A model generated the notes under the pieces. It saw only the letters and a list, made by a program, of their open reading frames with translations, searched no databases and was not told the DNA's origin. A stretch of DNA of 15,924 nucleotides from JAYVSZ01 sp043774925 (GTDB taxonomy: Bacteria; Pseudomonadota; Gammaproteobacteria; Burkholderiales; Methylophilaceae), in contig JAYVSZ010000056.1 of assembly GCA_043774925.1 (NCBI GenBank), forward strand, positions 1-15,924, in the 5' to 3' direction. Below, piece after piece: positions 1 to 7,001 of the stretch; position 1 is the first letter of the stretch, and each line of letters begins with the position of its first letter. Position numbers and translations under genes: made by a program.

Positions 1-1949
1 TCAACGTCGGCGGCACCCTCACTGACACCTTCACCGTGACCAGTGTCGACGGCACCAGCCAAATCGTCACCGTGACCATTAACGGTCAGAACGATGCGCC
101 AATAAATGTAGTGCCAGGTGCTCAAACCACGAATGAGGATACAACTAAAGCGATCGCAGGGTTGAGTATTAGTGACGTAGATAATACGGGTACTATGACT
201 GTGACCTTAGGTGTGACAAACGGTACGTTAACTGTGAGTGGCGGAACCGCTACAATCGCTGGTTCTGGCACAACTAGCGTAACGCTTACCGGTACCGCTG
301 CGCAAATTAATGCGACTTTGGCTTCGGCGGTAAATTATGTGCCAACAAGTAATTTTAGTGGTAATTCAACGTTAACGATGACAACAAGCGATGGTGCGTT
401 GAGTCAGGCAAATACGGTTACGACAACTATTGTTGCAGTGGCAGATGCCCCTACTTTAAGTGCGCTTATCAGCCTGACCAGTGTATCTGTATCGCCAACA
501 TCTGCAGCACTGACGACTGGCACAAACGTGCTCCAGGCAACAATCGAGTCTTCGCTTGGGTTGACGCCAGGCATTTTAGATACTTTCGACCCAGCGCCAA
601 ATGTAGTACTAGGTACAAATGACCCGGGCACTATTAACGCAGTTTCTGGCGCATACACTAATCAAAATGTAGTGTTGAACACTGGACAGCAGGTTGCTAT
701 TCCTTGGAGTTTTACCAATACAGAAGTTACTGTAGACATTAATAAAGGGTTTAATGACTTTATGGTGTTGGTAGTGACGGATGCGAGTGGTGCTAAAACC
801 TATACAATGATATCGTCAGCAGAGGCGATAGGTCAGGCTACAGCAACTGGTACATTTAACTATACTGCAGCTGCTGGTGGCACCTATCAGTTCTCATGGA
901 TTGTGATGAATGGGGGGGATGCTAATGTGCAATCGTCAGCAGCCATTGGCGCACCTAAGTATGTTGTTAGTGGTGCTGATTATGGCCAGCCAATATACAT
1001 GCCAATTGCTGGCGCCTTGGTTGATACGGATGGCTCTGAGACACTTAGTTATACAATTACAGGGGTACCAACGGGGGCAATATTCTCGGCGGGCACCAAT
1101 GCTGGCGCAGGTATTTGGAGCTTTACTGCCGCACAAATTGCTGGCTTGCAATTTTACCCAGTAGATGGCTACACCGGCACTTTGAATTTAACCTTGAATG
1201 CAACCGCTACAGAGTTGAGCAACGGCTCTACTGCCACCACTTCACAAGCCTTTACAGTCGATGTGTCAGCTACGACAGCCACTCAATATGGTACCACTGG
1301 CAACGAAACGCTGACTGGTACAGCAGCCAATGATTTATTACAAGGCTTCGCGGGTAACGATAGCCTTGTTGGCGCTGCTGGTAATGATATTTTATATGGC
1401 GACGCTGGCAATGATACGCTATTAGGCGGCGCAGGAAATGATGTGTTATACGGTGGCGCAGGCGCAGATTCACTGGTAGGCGGTATTGGTCAGGATATTA
1501 TAACGGGTGGTGCAGGCAATGACACCATGACGGGCGGTGATGTGGGTGTTAATGACAATGCAATGGATATTTTTGTGTGGAAGCTTGCAGACGCAGGTTC
1601 GGCGGGAACTCCGGCAGTAGATACCATTACTACTTTTGGTACAGCCGCCGCCAACGCCGGTGGGGATGTGCTTGATTTGCGAGATCTTTTAACTGGAGAA
1701 TCGCACACCGCCGCCGCGTTAGACAATTATCTACACTTTGAAATTACTGGAGGAAACACGATATTGCATATTAGTTCGTCAGGTGGGTATGGGGATAACA
1801 ATGCAAAAGGCGTTGGTGCATCTGGCCTTCCGCTTACGACAGAAACGCAGCAAATTGTATTTGCAGGGGTGGATTTAACGGCTGGATTTGCCACAGACCA
1901 ACAAATTATTGCCGACCTGCTCACTAAACAAAAGATAATTACAGATTAA
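1..1949 (+). CDS. RTX / VCBS-type giant adhesin, C-terminal part (5' end outside window)
   Basis: Secreted repeat protein of the LapA/BapA type, expected to be exported by a type I system and to act at the cell surface in adhesion or biofilm. The frame is open from base 3 with no credible start, so the N-terminus lies upstream. In order I see the end of a VCBS-like repeat (VTVTINGQNDAP, bases 66-101), a cadherin/Ig-like module beginning NEDT (about 132-440), a unique beta-rich region (about 450-1000), a second Ig-like module, and nine consecutive RTX nonapeptides of the form GxGNDxLxG (1293-1535), which would bind calcium. The last part (about 1560-1946) matches the VCA0849-type type I secretion target domain as I recall it (aspartate-rich start, GDVLDLRDLL, LDNYLHF, DQQIIADLL). 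A strong terminator follows. The TolC-like channel gene comes next on the same strand. The LapG-type cleavage region, if present, would be in the missing N-terminus. Confidence 0.9.
   Translation, partial: NVGGTLTDTFTVTSVDGTSQIVTVTINGQNDAPINVVPGAQTTNEDTTKAIAGLSISDVDNTGTMTVTLGVTNGTLTVSGGTATIAGSGTTSVTLTGTAAQINATLASAVNYVPTSNFSGNSTLTMTTSDGALSQANTVTTTIVAVADAPTLSALISLTSVSVSPTSAALTTGTNVLQATIESSLGLTPGILDTFDPAPNVVLGTNDPGTINAVSGAYTNQNVVLNTGQQVAIPWSFTNTEVTVDINKGFNDFMVLVVTDASGAKTYTMISSAEAIGQATATGTFNYTAAAGGTYQFSWIVMNGGDANVQSSAAIGAPKYVVSGADYGQPIYMPIAGALVDTDGSETLSYTITGVPTGAIFSAGTNAGAGIWSFTAAQIAGLQFYPVDGYTGTLNLTLNATATELSNGSTATTSQAFTVDVSATTATQYGTTGNETLTGTAANDLLQGFAGNDSLVGAAGNDILYGDAGNDTLLGGAGNDVLYGGAGADSLVGGIGQDIITGGAGNDTMTGGDVGVNDNAMDIFVWKLADAGSAGTPAVDTITTFGTAAANAGGDVLDLRDLLTGESHTAAALDNYLHFEITGGNTILHISSSGGYGDNNAKGVGASGLPLTTETQQIVFAGVDLTAGFATDQQIIADLLTKQKIITD
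1293..1535 (+). repeat. Nine tandem RTX nonapeptide repeats
   Basis: Nine back-to-back 9-residue units, such as FAGNDSLVG, DAGNDTLLG, GAGNDVLYG and GAGNDTMTG, run without interruption for 81 residues inside the adhesin. The first two (TTGNETLTG, TAANDLLQG) and the eighth (GIGQDIITG) are degenerate. Such repeats form a calcium-bound parallel beta roll that folds outside the cell after type I secretion. Confidence 0.92.
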
Positions 1950-1979
1950 TGTAACTTTATTGTTCAGCTAAGCGGTACG

Positions 1980-2015
1980 AATGGCCGAATCCAGAAGATT
2001 TGGCCATTTTTCTTT
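1980..2015 (+). terminator. Rho-independent terminator of the adhesin gene
   Basis: A 12-bp stem (arms 1980-1991 and 1997-2008, all Watson-Crick pairs but one G-U) with a 5-base loop is followed by TTTCTTT. It lies 30 bp after the adhesin stop, so the next gene probably needs its own promoter. Confidence 0.85.
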
Positions 2016-2116
2016 GCAATGTAGCGTTATTTGCAACAGATGACACGTGAATTGCCAAATCAAGTAATAAATAGTAGCGTGAAAAATATTTTAAAAAAAT
2101 GACATTTCACCATCTT

Positions 2117-2146
2117 TTGGTGTAGATTAGCGGGAATATCTATAAT
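2117..2146 (+). promoter_or_regulatory. Sigma-70-type promoter of the TolC-like gene
   Basis: A consensus -10 box TATAAT at 2141-2146 lies 18 bp after TTGGTG at 2117-2122. Transcription would start near 2152-2154. This is downstream of the first in-frame ATG (2150) and so argues for a later start codon. Confidence 0.6.
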
Positions 2147-2179
2147 GACATGAATTACTTGAGGATTTTGAAAAAAGTT

Positions 2180-4060
2180 ATGTACAAAAGCATCTTTATA
2201 TTGCTTGCTTTGGTGGCATCTGCGGCGCACGCTGAGCCCTTGGTGACATTGAAGCAGATGGTTGAGAAAGTCATTTCATCAAATCCAGAAGTGCAGGCTA
2301 AATACCACGCATATTTGGGCGCTGGCTACGAGCAGGACGTAGTGCGCGGCGGCTACCTGCCCAAGGTAGACTTAAATTCTACTTATCGCAATCAGGAATC
2401 CGTACCTGGTCAAAGCGCGATTGATGCGGCCGGCACTGCCGTGCCAAGTTGGAATAGTCAGATTATATTGCGTCAGATGATTTTTGATGGATTTGCCACA
2501 CGCAATGAGGTGAATCGCCTTGGACATGCCAAACGCGTGCGCTACTACGACTTGCAAAATACCATGGAAAACAATACCTTAGAGTTTTTGCGTGCATACA
2601 TAGATAATTTGCGCTATCAAAAGCTCACCGATTACGCCAAAAACAACTATGTGACACACAAGCAATTGTTCGATCGCATTAAAGAGCGTGTGGATGCTGG
2701 CGTTGCGCGCCGTGTGGATTTGGAGCAGGCGACGGGTCGTCTTGCGCTGGCAGAAGCTAATTTGTTGACAGAAGCGACGAATCTTCATGATGTCACTGCG
2801 CGCATGCAACGCTTGCTGGGTGAAGTTCCGCCAGAAACGCTTGAGCAGCCTGATTTCTACAATGCTGGCACAGAGTTAAGTCCTGCTGAGGCGCTGAAGG
2901 TGGCCTACTTGAATAATCCAAACATTCTTTCTACGGTTGAGGATATTCAAGCCGCTAAAGACGAAGTGAAAACACGCGAGTCAAAATATATGCCGCGTTT
3001 TGATTTGAATGCACATAAAAATCTGCACACTAGCCGCGATGGCCGTAACAGTACAAACGCAGCAGATGTGCTTGAATTGACAATGAATTTTAACTTATTC
3101 AATGGCTTTTCAGATAAGGCTGCGGTCAGTCAGACCATCGAAAAAATGAACGTGGCGACTGATATGCGCGACAAAGCTTGTGTGGATACGCGCCAGTTGG
3201 TCACCATTGCTTACAATGATATTAACCAATTAAAAGAACAGCTTACCTACCGTGAACAGCATCAAAAATCTATTGAAAATGCGCGAGAAGCGTATCGCAA
3301 ACAATTTGAAATTGGTCAACGCACCTTGTTAGATTTGCTGGATACCGAGAACGAATATTTTCAAGCCAAACGCGCTTATACCAACACCGATTACGACATT
3401 CAAACCGCGTATGCGCGGCTTTATGCAGGGCAGGGTGAGTTGCTAAATAAAATTGGCACTAAGCGAGAAAGCTTGCCAGAGTTGAGTCGTGAGGCTTACG
3501 CCGAGTCGCTAAATATCTGCGAGGCGATTGCGCCAGCGCAGGTAAGTATTGATAAAGAAGCTTTAATGGCGGGCGCAAAACAATTGGCCATTGCGAATAA
3601 GCCGATGAGCAAGCCTGTAGCGAAAGCCGCGCCAGTATTGGCTTGCAGCGAGGGGGCAATTACCAGCCGCGTGAACGATTGGGCGGATGCTTGGCGCCAT
3701 AAAGACTACGAAAGCTATATTAAATTTTATGCGGATAAATTTACACCAGAGGCAGGCTTAAGTCGCACAGATTGGGAAAAACAACGCAAACAGCGCTTAT
3801 CTAACCCAGGCAAAATTAACTTGGGCGTTGCTAACTTAAAAGTCACTTGCGATGGCGACAAAGCCAAGGCAGATTTTGACCAAGATTACAGCGTCACCAG
3901 CTACAAAATGGAAAAACCCAAAACCAGCGCAGAAGGCTGCGAAGTGTGCGCCGCTAAACGTATAGCCACCAAAGGTTTTGCCGATAAGGTCAATAAAACA
4001 TTGGGATATGAAAAAATCGGCAGTCAATGGCAAATTGTGCAAGAGCTAGTGAATAAGTAG
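2180..4060 (+). CDS. TolC/LapE-family outer-membrane channel fused to a C-terminal NTF2-like domain
   Basis: Outer-membrane exit duct of a type I secretion system (TolC family); its likely cargo is the adhesin encoded just upstream. From ATG 2180 the protein begins with a signal peptide, MYKSIFILLALVASAAHA, cleaved before EP. The TolC-type outer-membrane efflux domain covers about 2230-3480, with the two related halves usual for the family. An Ala/Pro/Lys-rich linker (about 3520-3640) leads to a domain at about 3640-4057 (VNDWADAW, YADKFTP, LSRTDWEKQR, QWQIVQE) that resembles the NTF2-like fold of SnoaL/Cds6-type domains. Most TolC proteins end soon after the channel. The 636-residue reading from ATG 2150 is unlikely because a promoter -10 box ends at 2146. 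TTG 2168 is another possible start: it has GAGG just upstream and adds a Lys-Lys n-region to the signal peptide. No ABC transporter or adaptor gene follows; a terminator closes the unit. Confidence 0.88.
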   Translation: MYKSIFILLALVASAAHAEPLVTLKQMVEKVISSNPEVQAKYHAYLGAGYEQDVVRGGYLPKVDLNSTYRNQESVPGQSAIDAAGTAVPSWNSQIILRQMIFDGFATRNEVNRLGHAKRVRYYDLQNTMENNTLEFLRAYIDNLRYQKLTDYAKNNYVTHKQLFDRIKERVDAGVARRVDLEQATGRLALAEANLLTEATNLHDVTARMQRLLGEVPPETLEQPDFYNAGTELSPAEALKVAYLNNPNILSTVEDIQAAKDEVKTRESKYMPRFDLNAHKNLHTSRDGRNSTNAADVLELTMNFNLFNGFSDKAAVSQTIEKMNVATDMRDKACVDTRQLVTIAYNDINQLKEQLTYREQHQKSIENAREAYRKQFEIGQRTLLDLLDTENEYFQAKRAYTNTDYDIQTAYARLYAGQGELLNKIGTKRESLPELSREAYAESLNICEAIAPAQVSIDKEALMAGAKQLAIANKPMSKPVAKAAPVLACSEGAITSRVNDWADAWRHKDYESYIKFYADKFTPEAGLSRTDWEKQRKQRLSNPGKINLGVANLKVTCDGDKAKADFDQDYSVTSYKMEKPKTSAEGCEVCAAKRIATKGFADKVNKTLGYEKIGSQWQIVQELVNK

Positions 4061-4075
4061 TAATTTTGCACACAC

Positions 4076-4112
4076 AAAAAGCACGCTGCACTTACATGCG
4101 GCGTGTTTTTTT
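4076..4112 (+). terminator. Rho-independent terminator of the TolC-like gene
   Basis: A 9-bp stem (4082-4090 with 4097-4105, one G-U pair) with loop CTTACA is followed by seven T's. An A-run before the stem could extend it against the T-run. It sits about 20 bp after the stop codon. Confidence 0.88.
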
Positions 4113-4231
4113 AATTTAGAAGTTACTTTTGCGGCGTATGGCAGTAAAGTATGAAAATTTACGCTAACCTCGCCAAAAACTCCTTAGACAGTGTTAGAAT
4201 ACGCACCGCAACAAATCTGCACTAATCATCC

Positions 4232-4318
4232 GCCCGGGTGGTGAAATTGGTAGACACAAGAGACTTAAAATCTCTCGACTTTACGGTCGTGCCGGTTCGA
4301 TTCCGGCTCCGGGCACCA
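4232..4318 (+). tRNA. tRNA-Leu, anticodon UAA
   Basis: Cloverleaf with acceptor GCCCGGG pairing to TCCGGGC, D-arm GTGGTGAAATTGGTAGACAC, anticodon stem AGAGA/TCTCT and loop CTTAAAA giving anticodon TAA at 4266-4268. The long class II variable arm expected of tRNA-Leu, the T-arm GGTTCGATTCC and an encoded CCA at 4316-4318 are all present. A possible -10 box, TAGAAT at 4195-4200, is followed by a GC-rich discriminator of the kind seen in stringently controlled stable RNA promoters; its -35 is poor. The gene converges on the peroxiredoxin gene, whose stop is 26 bp away. Confidence 0.97.
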
Positions 4319-4343
4319 TACTCCTAGCTGGTTTTCAAGCGCC

Positions 4344-4895
4344 TTAGCTTTTAAGTTTAGTCAGATCGTCAATAATCTGCTGCGAATGGCGAGAAGTGTC
4401 GACGCTGAGATACGTTTTTTGTAAAACGCCCTGTGGGTCGATTAAAAAAGTATAGCGCTTGGCCATTTTAAACAAGCCTAAATTGGTCAATGCACCATAA
4501 CTATCAGCCACTTTGCCGTCTTTATCGGAAAGCAATGGGAAGGGCAGGTGATACTTTTTAGCAAACTCCGCATGGCTGCTGCTGTCATCCACGCTTACGC
4601 CCACTACGCTCGCGCCTAGCGCCTCTAGCTTGTGCAAATCATCTCTAAAGCTGCAGGCTTCTTTGGTGCAGCCTGGGGTATCGTCTTTGGGGTAAAAATA
4701 CAGTACCAACCATTTGCCGCGATAGGTTTCCAGCGAGTGTTTCACACCGTTAGTATCAGGCAAAATGAAACTTGGCGCGGGTTTGCCAGCCACTGGCGCG
4801 GCGTTTGCTGCACTCACGTTTTTGTAACCTAAAAACGCGATTAGTAAAACTAAGCTATAAAAAATTATTTTCATCGTCATGGCCAATTTACTCAT
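4344..4895 (-). CDS. bcp: PrxQ/Bcp-type peroxiredoxin with an N-terminal export signal
   Basis: Thiol peroxidase that reduces hydrogen peroxide and organic hydroperoxides using thioredoxin-like donors. The AhpC/TSA fold begins near residue 37 (GKPAPSFILPD). The catalytic block FYPKDDTPGCTKEAC holds the peroxidatic Cys76 and a resolving Cys81 five residues later, the atypical 2-Cys arrangement of E. coli Bcp. At 183 residues it is about 30 longer than the cytoplasmic family members. The extra N-terminus is a hydrophobic segment (about residues 10-24) followed by NVSAANA, a plausible signal peptidase site, so the enzyme is probably periplasmic or membrane-tethered. ATG at 4874 (residue 8) would give a tighter signal peptide; neither start has a clear ribosome binding site. 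The gene stands alone between two tRNA genes of opposite orientation. Confidence 0.92.
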   Translation of the reverse strand: MSKLAMTMKIIFYSLVLLIAFLGYKNVSAANAAPVAGKPAPSFILPDTNGVKHSLETYRGKWLVLYFYPKDDTPGCTKEACSFRDDLHKLEALGASVVGVSVDDSSSHAEFAKKYHLPFPLLSDKDGKVADSYGALTNLGLFKMAKRYTFLIDPQGVLQKTYLSVDTSRHSQQIIDDLTKLKS

Positions 4896-4971
4896 TAAGT
4901 GTAGGAGAAGTAAAATCGCAAATAGTTTAGCGAGATTATGAAGTAAATATGAGAAAATGTCGCCAGTATCC

Positions 4972-5047
4972 GCCCTCGTAGCTCAGTGGATAGAGCTCTC
5001 CCCTCCTAAGGGAGAGGTCACACGTTCGATTCGTGTCGAGGGTACCA
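4972..5047 (+). tRNA. tRNA-Arg, anticodon CCU
   Basis: A 76-base cloverleaf with encoded CCA: acceptor GCCCTCG/CGAGGGT (first pair G-U), D-arm GCTCAGTGGATAGAGC, anticodon stem CTCCC/GGGAG, loop CTCCTAA giving anticodon CCT at 5005-5007, and T-arm CACACGTTCGATTCGTGT. A T5 run directly follows the CCA. The gene ends 13 bp from the stop codon of uup on the other strand. No repeated copy of its 3' end is visible in the window, so nothing suggests an integrated element here. Confidence 0.96.
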
Positions 5048-5060
5048 TTTTTGTACAGCC

Positions 5061-6974
5061 TTATTTGGCGCGGTTTTCAAGGCCATTCCATTTTTCTAAG
5101 GCCTGTTCAATTTCTGTTTCAATTGCATTTAATCGCGTTTGTAACGTTTTTGCTTGTTCAGGGTTTTTGCGATAAATCTCACCATCGGCGAGTTTGGCGG
5201 TCGTTTCTGCTTGCTCGGTTTCTAGCGCAGCAATTAAATCTGGCAAATTATCTAGCGCTTTTTGCTCATTAAAACTAAGTTTTTTTGCTATGTTTTTGCT
5301 TGCAGGCACTGGCTGGGGAGGCTTATTGGATGCGGCTGTCAGGGCAGTGCCACTTTTTATATTTTCTAGCTTTTGCGCGTGGTAACGCACCCAATCATCG
5401 TAGCCGCCGCCAAACTCATCCAGTACGCCAGCGCCTTCAAACGCAATCACCTGTGTGACTGTGTTTTCTAAAAACGCGCGGTCGTGGCTCACCAAAAATA
5501 AAGTGCCAGCATAGTTTTGCAGCAAGCTTTCTAGCAGCTCCAGCGTATCAATATCCAAGTCGTTAGTCGGCTCATCCAACACCAAAATATTGGCTGGACG
5601 TGCGAATAACCGCGCCAAAAGTAGACGATTACGTTCGCCGCCAGAGAGCGATTTTACGGGCGAACGCGAACGTTGCGGCGGAAATAAAAAGTCCTCCAAA
5701 TAGCTAATGACGTGCTTGCGTTCAGTGCCGATTTCTACAAAATCTGAACCTGGACTAATGGTGTCCGCCAGCGTGGCTTCCTCGTCTAATTGCTCGCGCA
5801 TTTGGTCGAAATAGGCAACACTTTGCTTGGTGCCGTGTGTAATCGTGCCGCTGTCAGGTTTGAGGTTGCCCAAAATCATTTTTAGCAAAGTGGTTTTGCC
5901 AATGCCGTTCGGGCCGAGTAAGCCAATGTGGTCGCCACGCAAAATGCGTGTGCTGAAGTTCTTAATCAATACTTTGTCACCGTAAGCTTTGTTCACGTTC
6001 TCAAGCTCAGCCACCAGTTTGCCGCTGCGCTCGCCAGCATCTACATTCAGTTTTACGTTACCTTGGCGCTCGCGTCTTGCTGCACGCTCTAGGCGCAATT
6101 TTTCTAATTGGCGCACGCGGCCTTCGTTGCGCGTGCGGCGCGCTTTAATACCTTGGCGAATCCACACTTCTTCTGCCGCCAGCACTTTGTCAAACTTGGC
6201 GGCGTGGGTTTCTTCCACCGCCAAAAGTTCTTCTTTTTTGAGTTGATAATTAGAAAAATTGCCAACAAAATCAGTCAAAATCCCGCGGTCTAACTCGGTG
6301 ATGCGCGTCGCGAGCTTATCCAAAAAGCGTCGGTCATGCGTAATAAACAACACCGCGCCGTTAAAGCCGAGTAATAAATCCTCTAGCCATTCAATCGCTT
6401 CTAAATCTAAATGGTTAGTTGGCTCGTCCAATAATAAAACCTCAGGCTCAGCCACTAGCGCGCGTCCCAGGGCAACGCGCTTGCGCCAGCCGCCAGAAAG
6501 CGTGCTCACCATGACGTCCGCATCCAAGCTCAAATGGCTGAGTACAGTTTCGATTTTGCTCTGCATCGCCCAGCCATTTTGCGTATCTAACTCGTGCTGT
6601 AAATGTTCCATTTGCGCCATCAGCACCTCAAAATCGGCATCTGGCTCGCCCATTTTGTGCGTCACATCGTGGTAAGCCACCAAAGTTTTTTGCAAGCTGC
6701 CTAAACCCTCTGCTACGGCTTCATAAACCGTGTGCGTGTTATCTAGCTCAGGCTCTTGCGGCACATACACAATGCGCGTGGCAGGCGCGCGCCACACATT
6801 GCCATCGTCCAATTTAATGGTGCCAGCTATTGCTTTGAGCAAGCTGGATTTCCCCGCGCCGTTGCGGCCAATTAAGCCAACGCGCTCGCCCGCATCCAAT
6901 TGAAATGCCGCTTTATCTAAAAGTGCGTGATGTCCAAAAGCGAGAGAGGCGTTATCTAAGGTAATATAAGGCAT
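5061..6974 (-). CDS. uup: Uup-type ABC-F ATPase
   Basis: Soluble twin-ATPase protein of the ABC-F family; family members act on ribosomes, and E. coli Uup also binds branched DNA and lowers precise transposon excision. At 637 residues it matches the usual length. The first ATPase has Walker A GRNGAGKS (36-43), signature LSGGW (159-163) and Walker B LLLDEPTNHLD (180-190). The second has GPNGIGKT (354-361), LSGGE (443-447) and LDEPTNDLD (466-474). The interdomain linker contains IRQGIKARRTRNEGR, which I associate with Uup and not with YheS or EttA. The charged C-terminal region (about 560-637) looks like the Uup coiled-coil DNA-binding domain. There is no membrane segment. It starts 27 bp after the Nramp stop on the same strand, so the two are probably co-transcribed. 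No strong ribosome binding site precedes the ATG. Confidence 0.93.
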   Translation of the reverse strand: MPYITLDNASLAFGHHALLDKAAFQLDAGERVGLIGRNGAGKSSLLKAIAGTIKLDDGNVWRAPATRIVYVPQEPELDNTHTVYEAVAEGLGSLQKTLVAYHDVTHKMGEPDADFEVLMAQMEHLQHELDTQNGWAMQSKIETVLSHLSLDADVMVSTLSGGWRKRVALGRALVAEPEVLLLDEPTNHLDLEAIEWLEDLLLGFNGAVLFITHDRRFLDKLATRITELDRGILTDFVGNFSNYQLKKEELLAVEETHAAKFDKVLAAEEVWIRQGIKARRTRNEGRVRQLEKLRLERAARRERQGNVKLNVDAGERSGKLVAELENVNKAYGDKVLIKNFSTRILRGDHIGLLGPNGIGKTTLLKMILGNLKPDSGTITHGTKQSVAYFDQMREQLDEEATLADTISPGSDFVEIGTERKHVISYLEDFLFPPQRSRSPVKSLSGGERNRLLLARLFARPANILVLDEPTNDLDIDTLELLESLLQNYAGTLFLVSHDRAFLENTVTQVIAFEGAGVLDEFGGGYDDWVRYHAQKLENIKSGTALTAASNKPPQPVPASKNIAKKLSFNEQKALDNLPDLIAALETEQAETTAKLADGEIYRKNPEQAKTLQTRLNAIETEIEQALEKWNGLENRAK

Positions 6975-7001
6975 TGATTCATTTCTAATATTTAAGGGGT
7001 G

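Noticed and set aside
36..36. GTG at base 36 as the start of the adhesin gene
   Set aside because: The frame is open further upstream and the protein begins mid-repeat; it is simply cut by the window edge.
4232..5047. Two tRNA genes as possible phage or island attachment sites
   Set aside because: No repeated tRNA 3' end, integrase or mobile gene is visible; the flanking genes are housekeeping.
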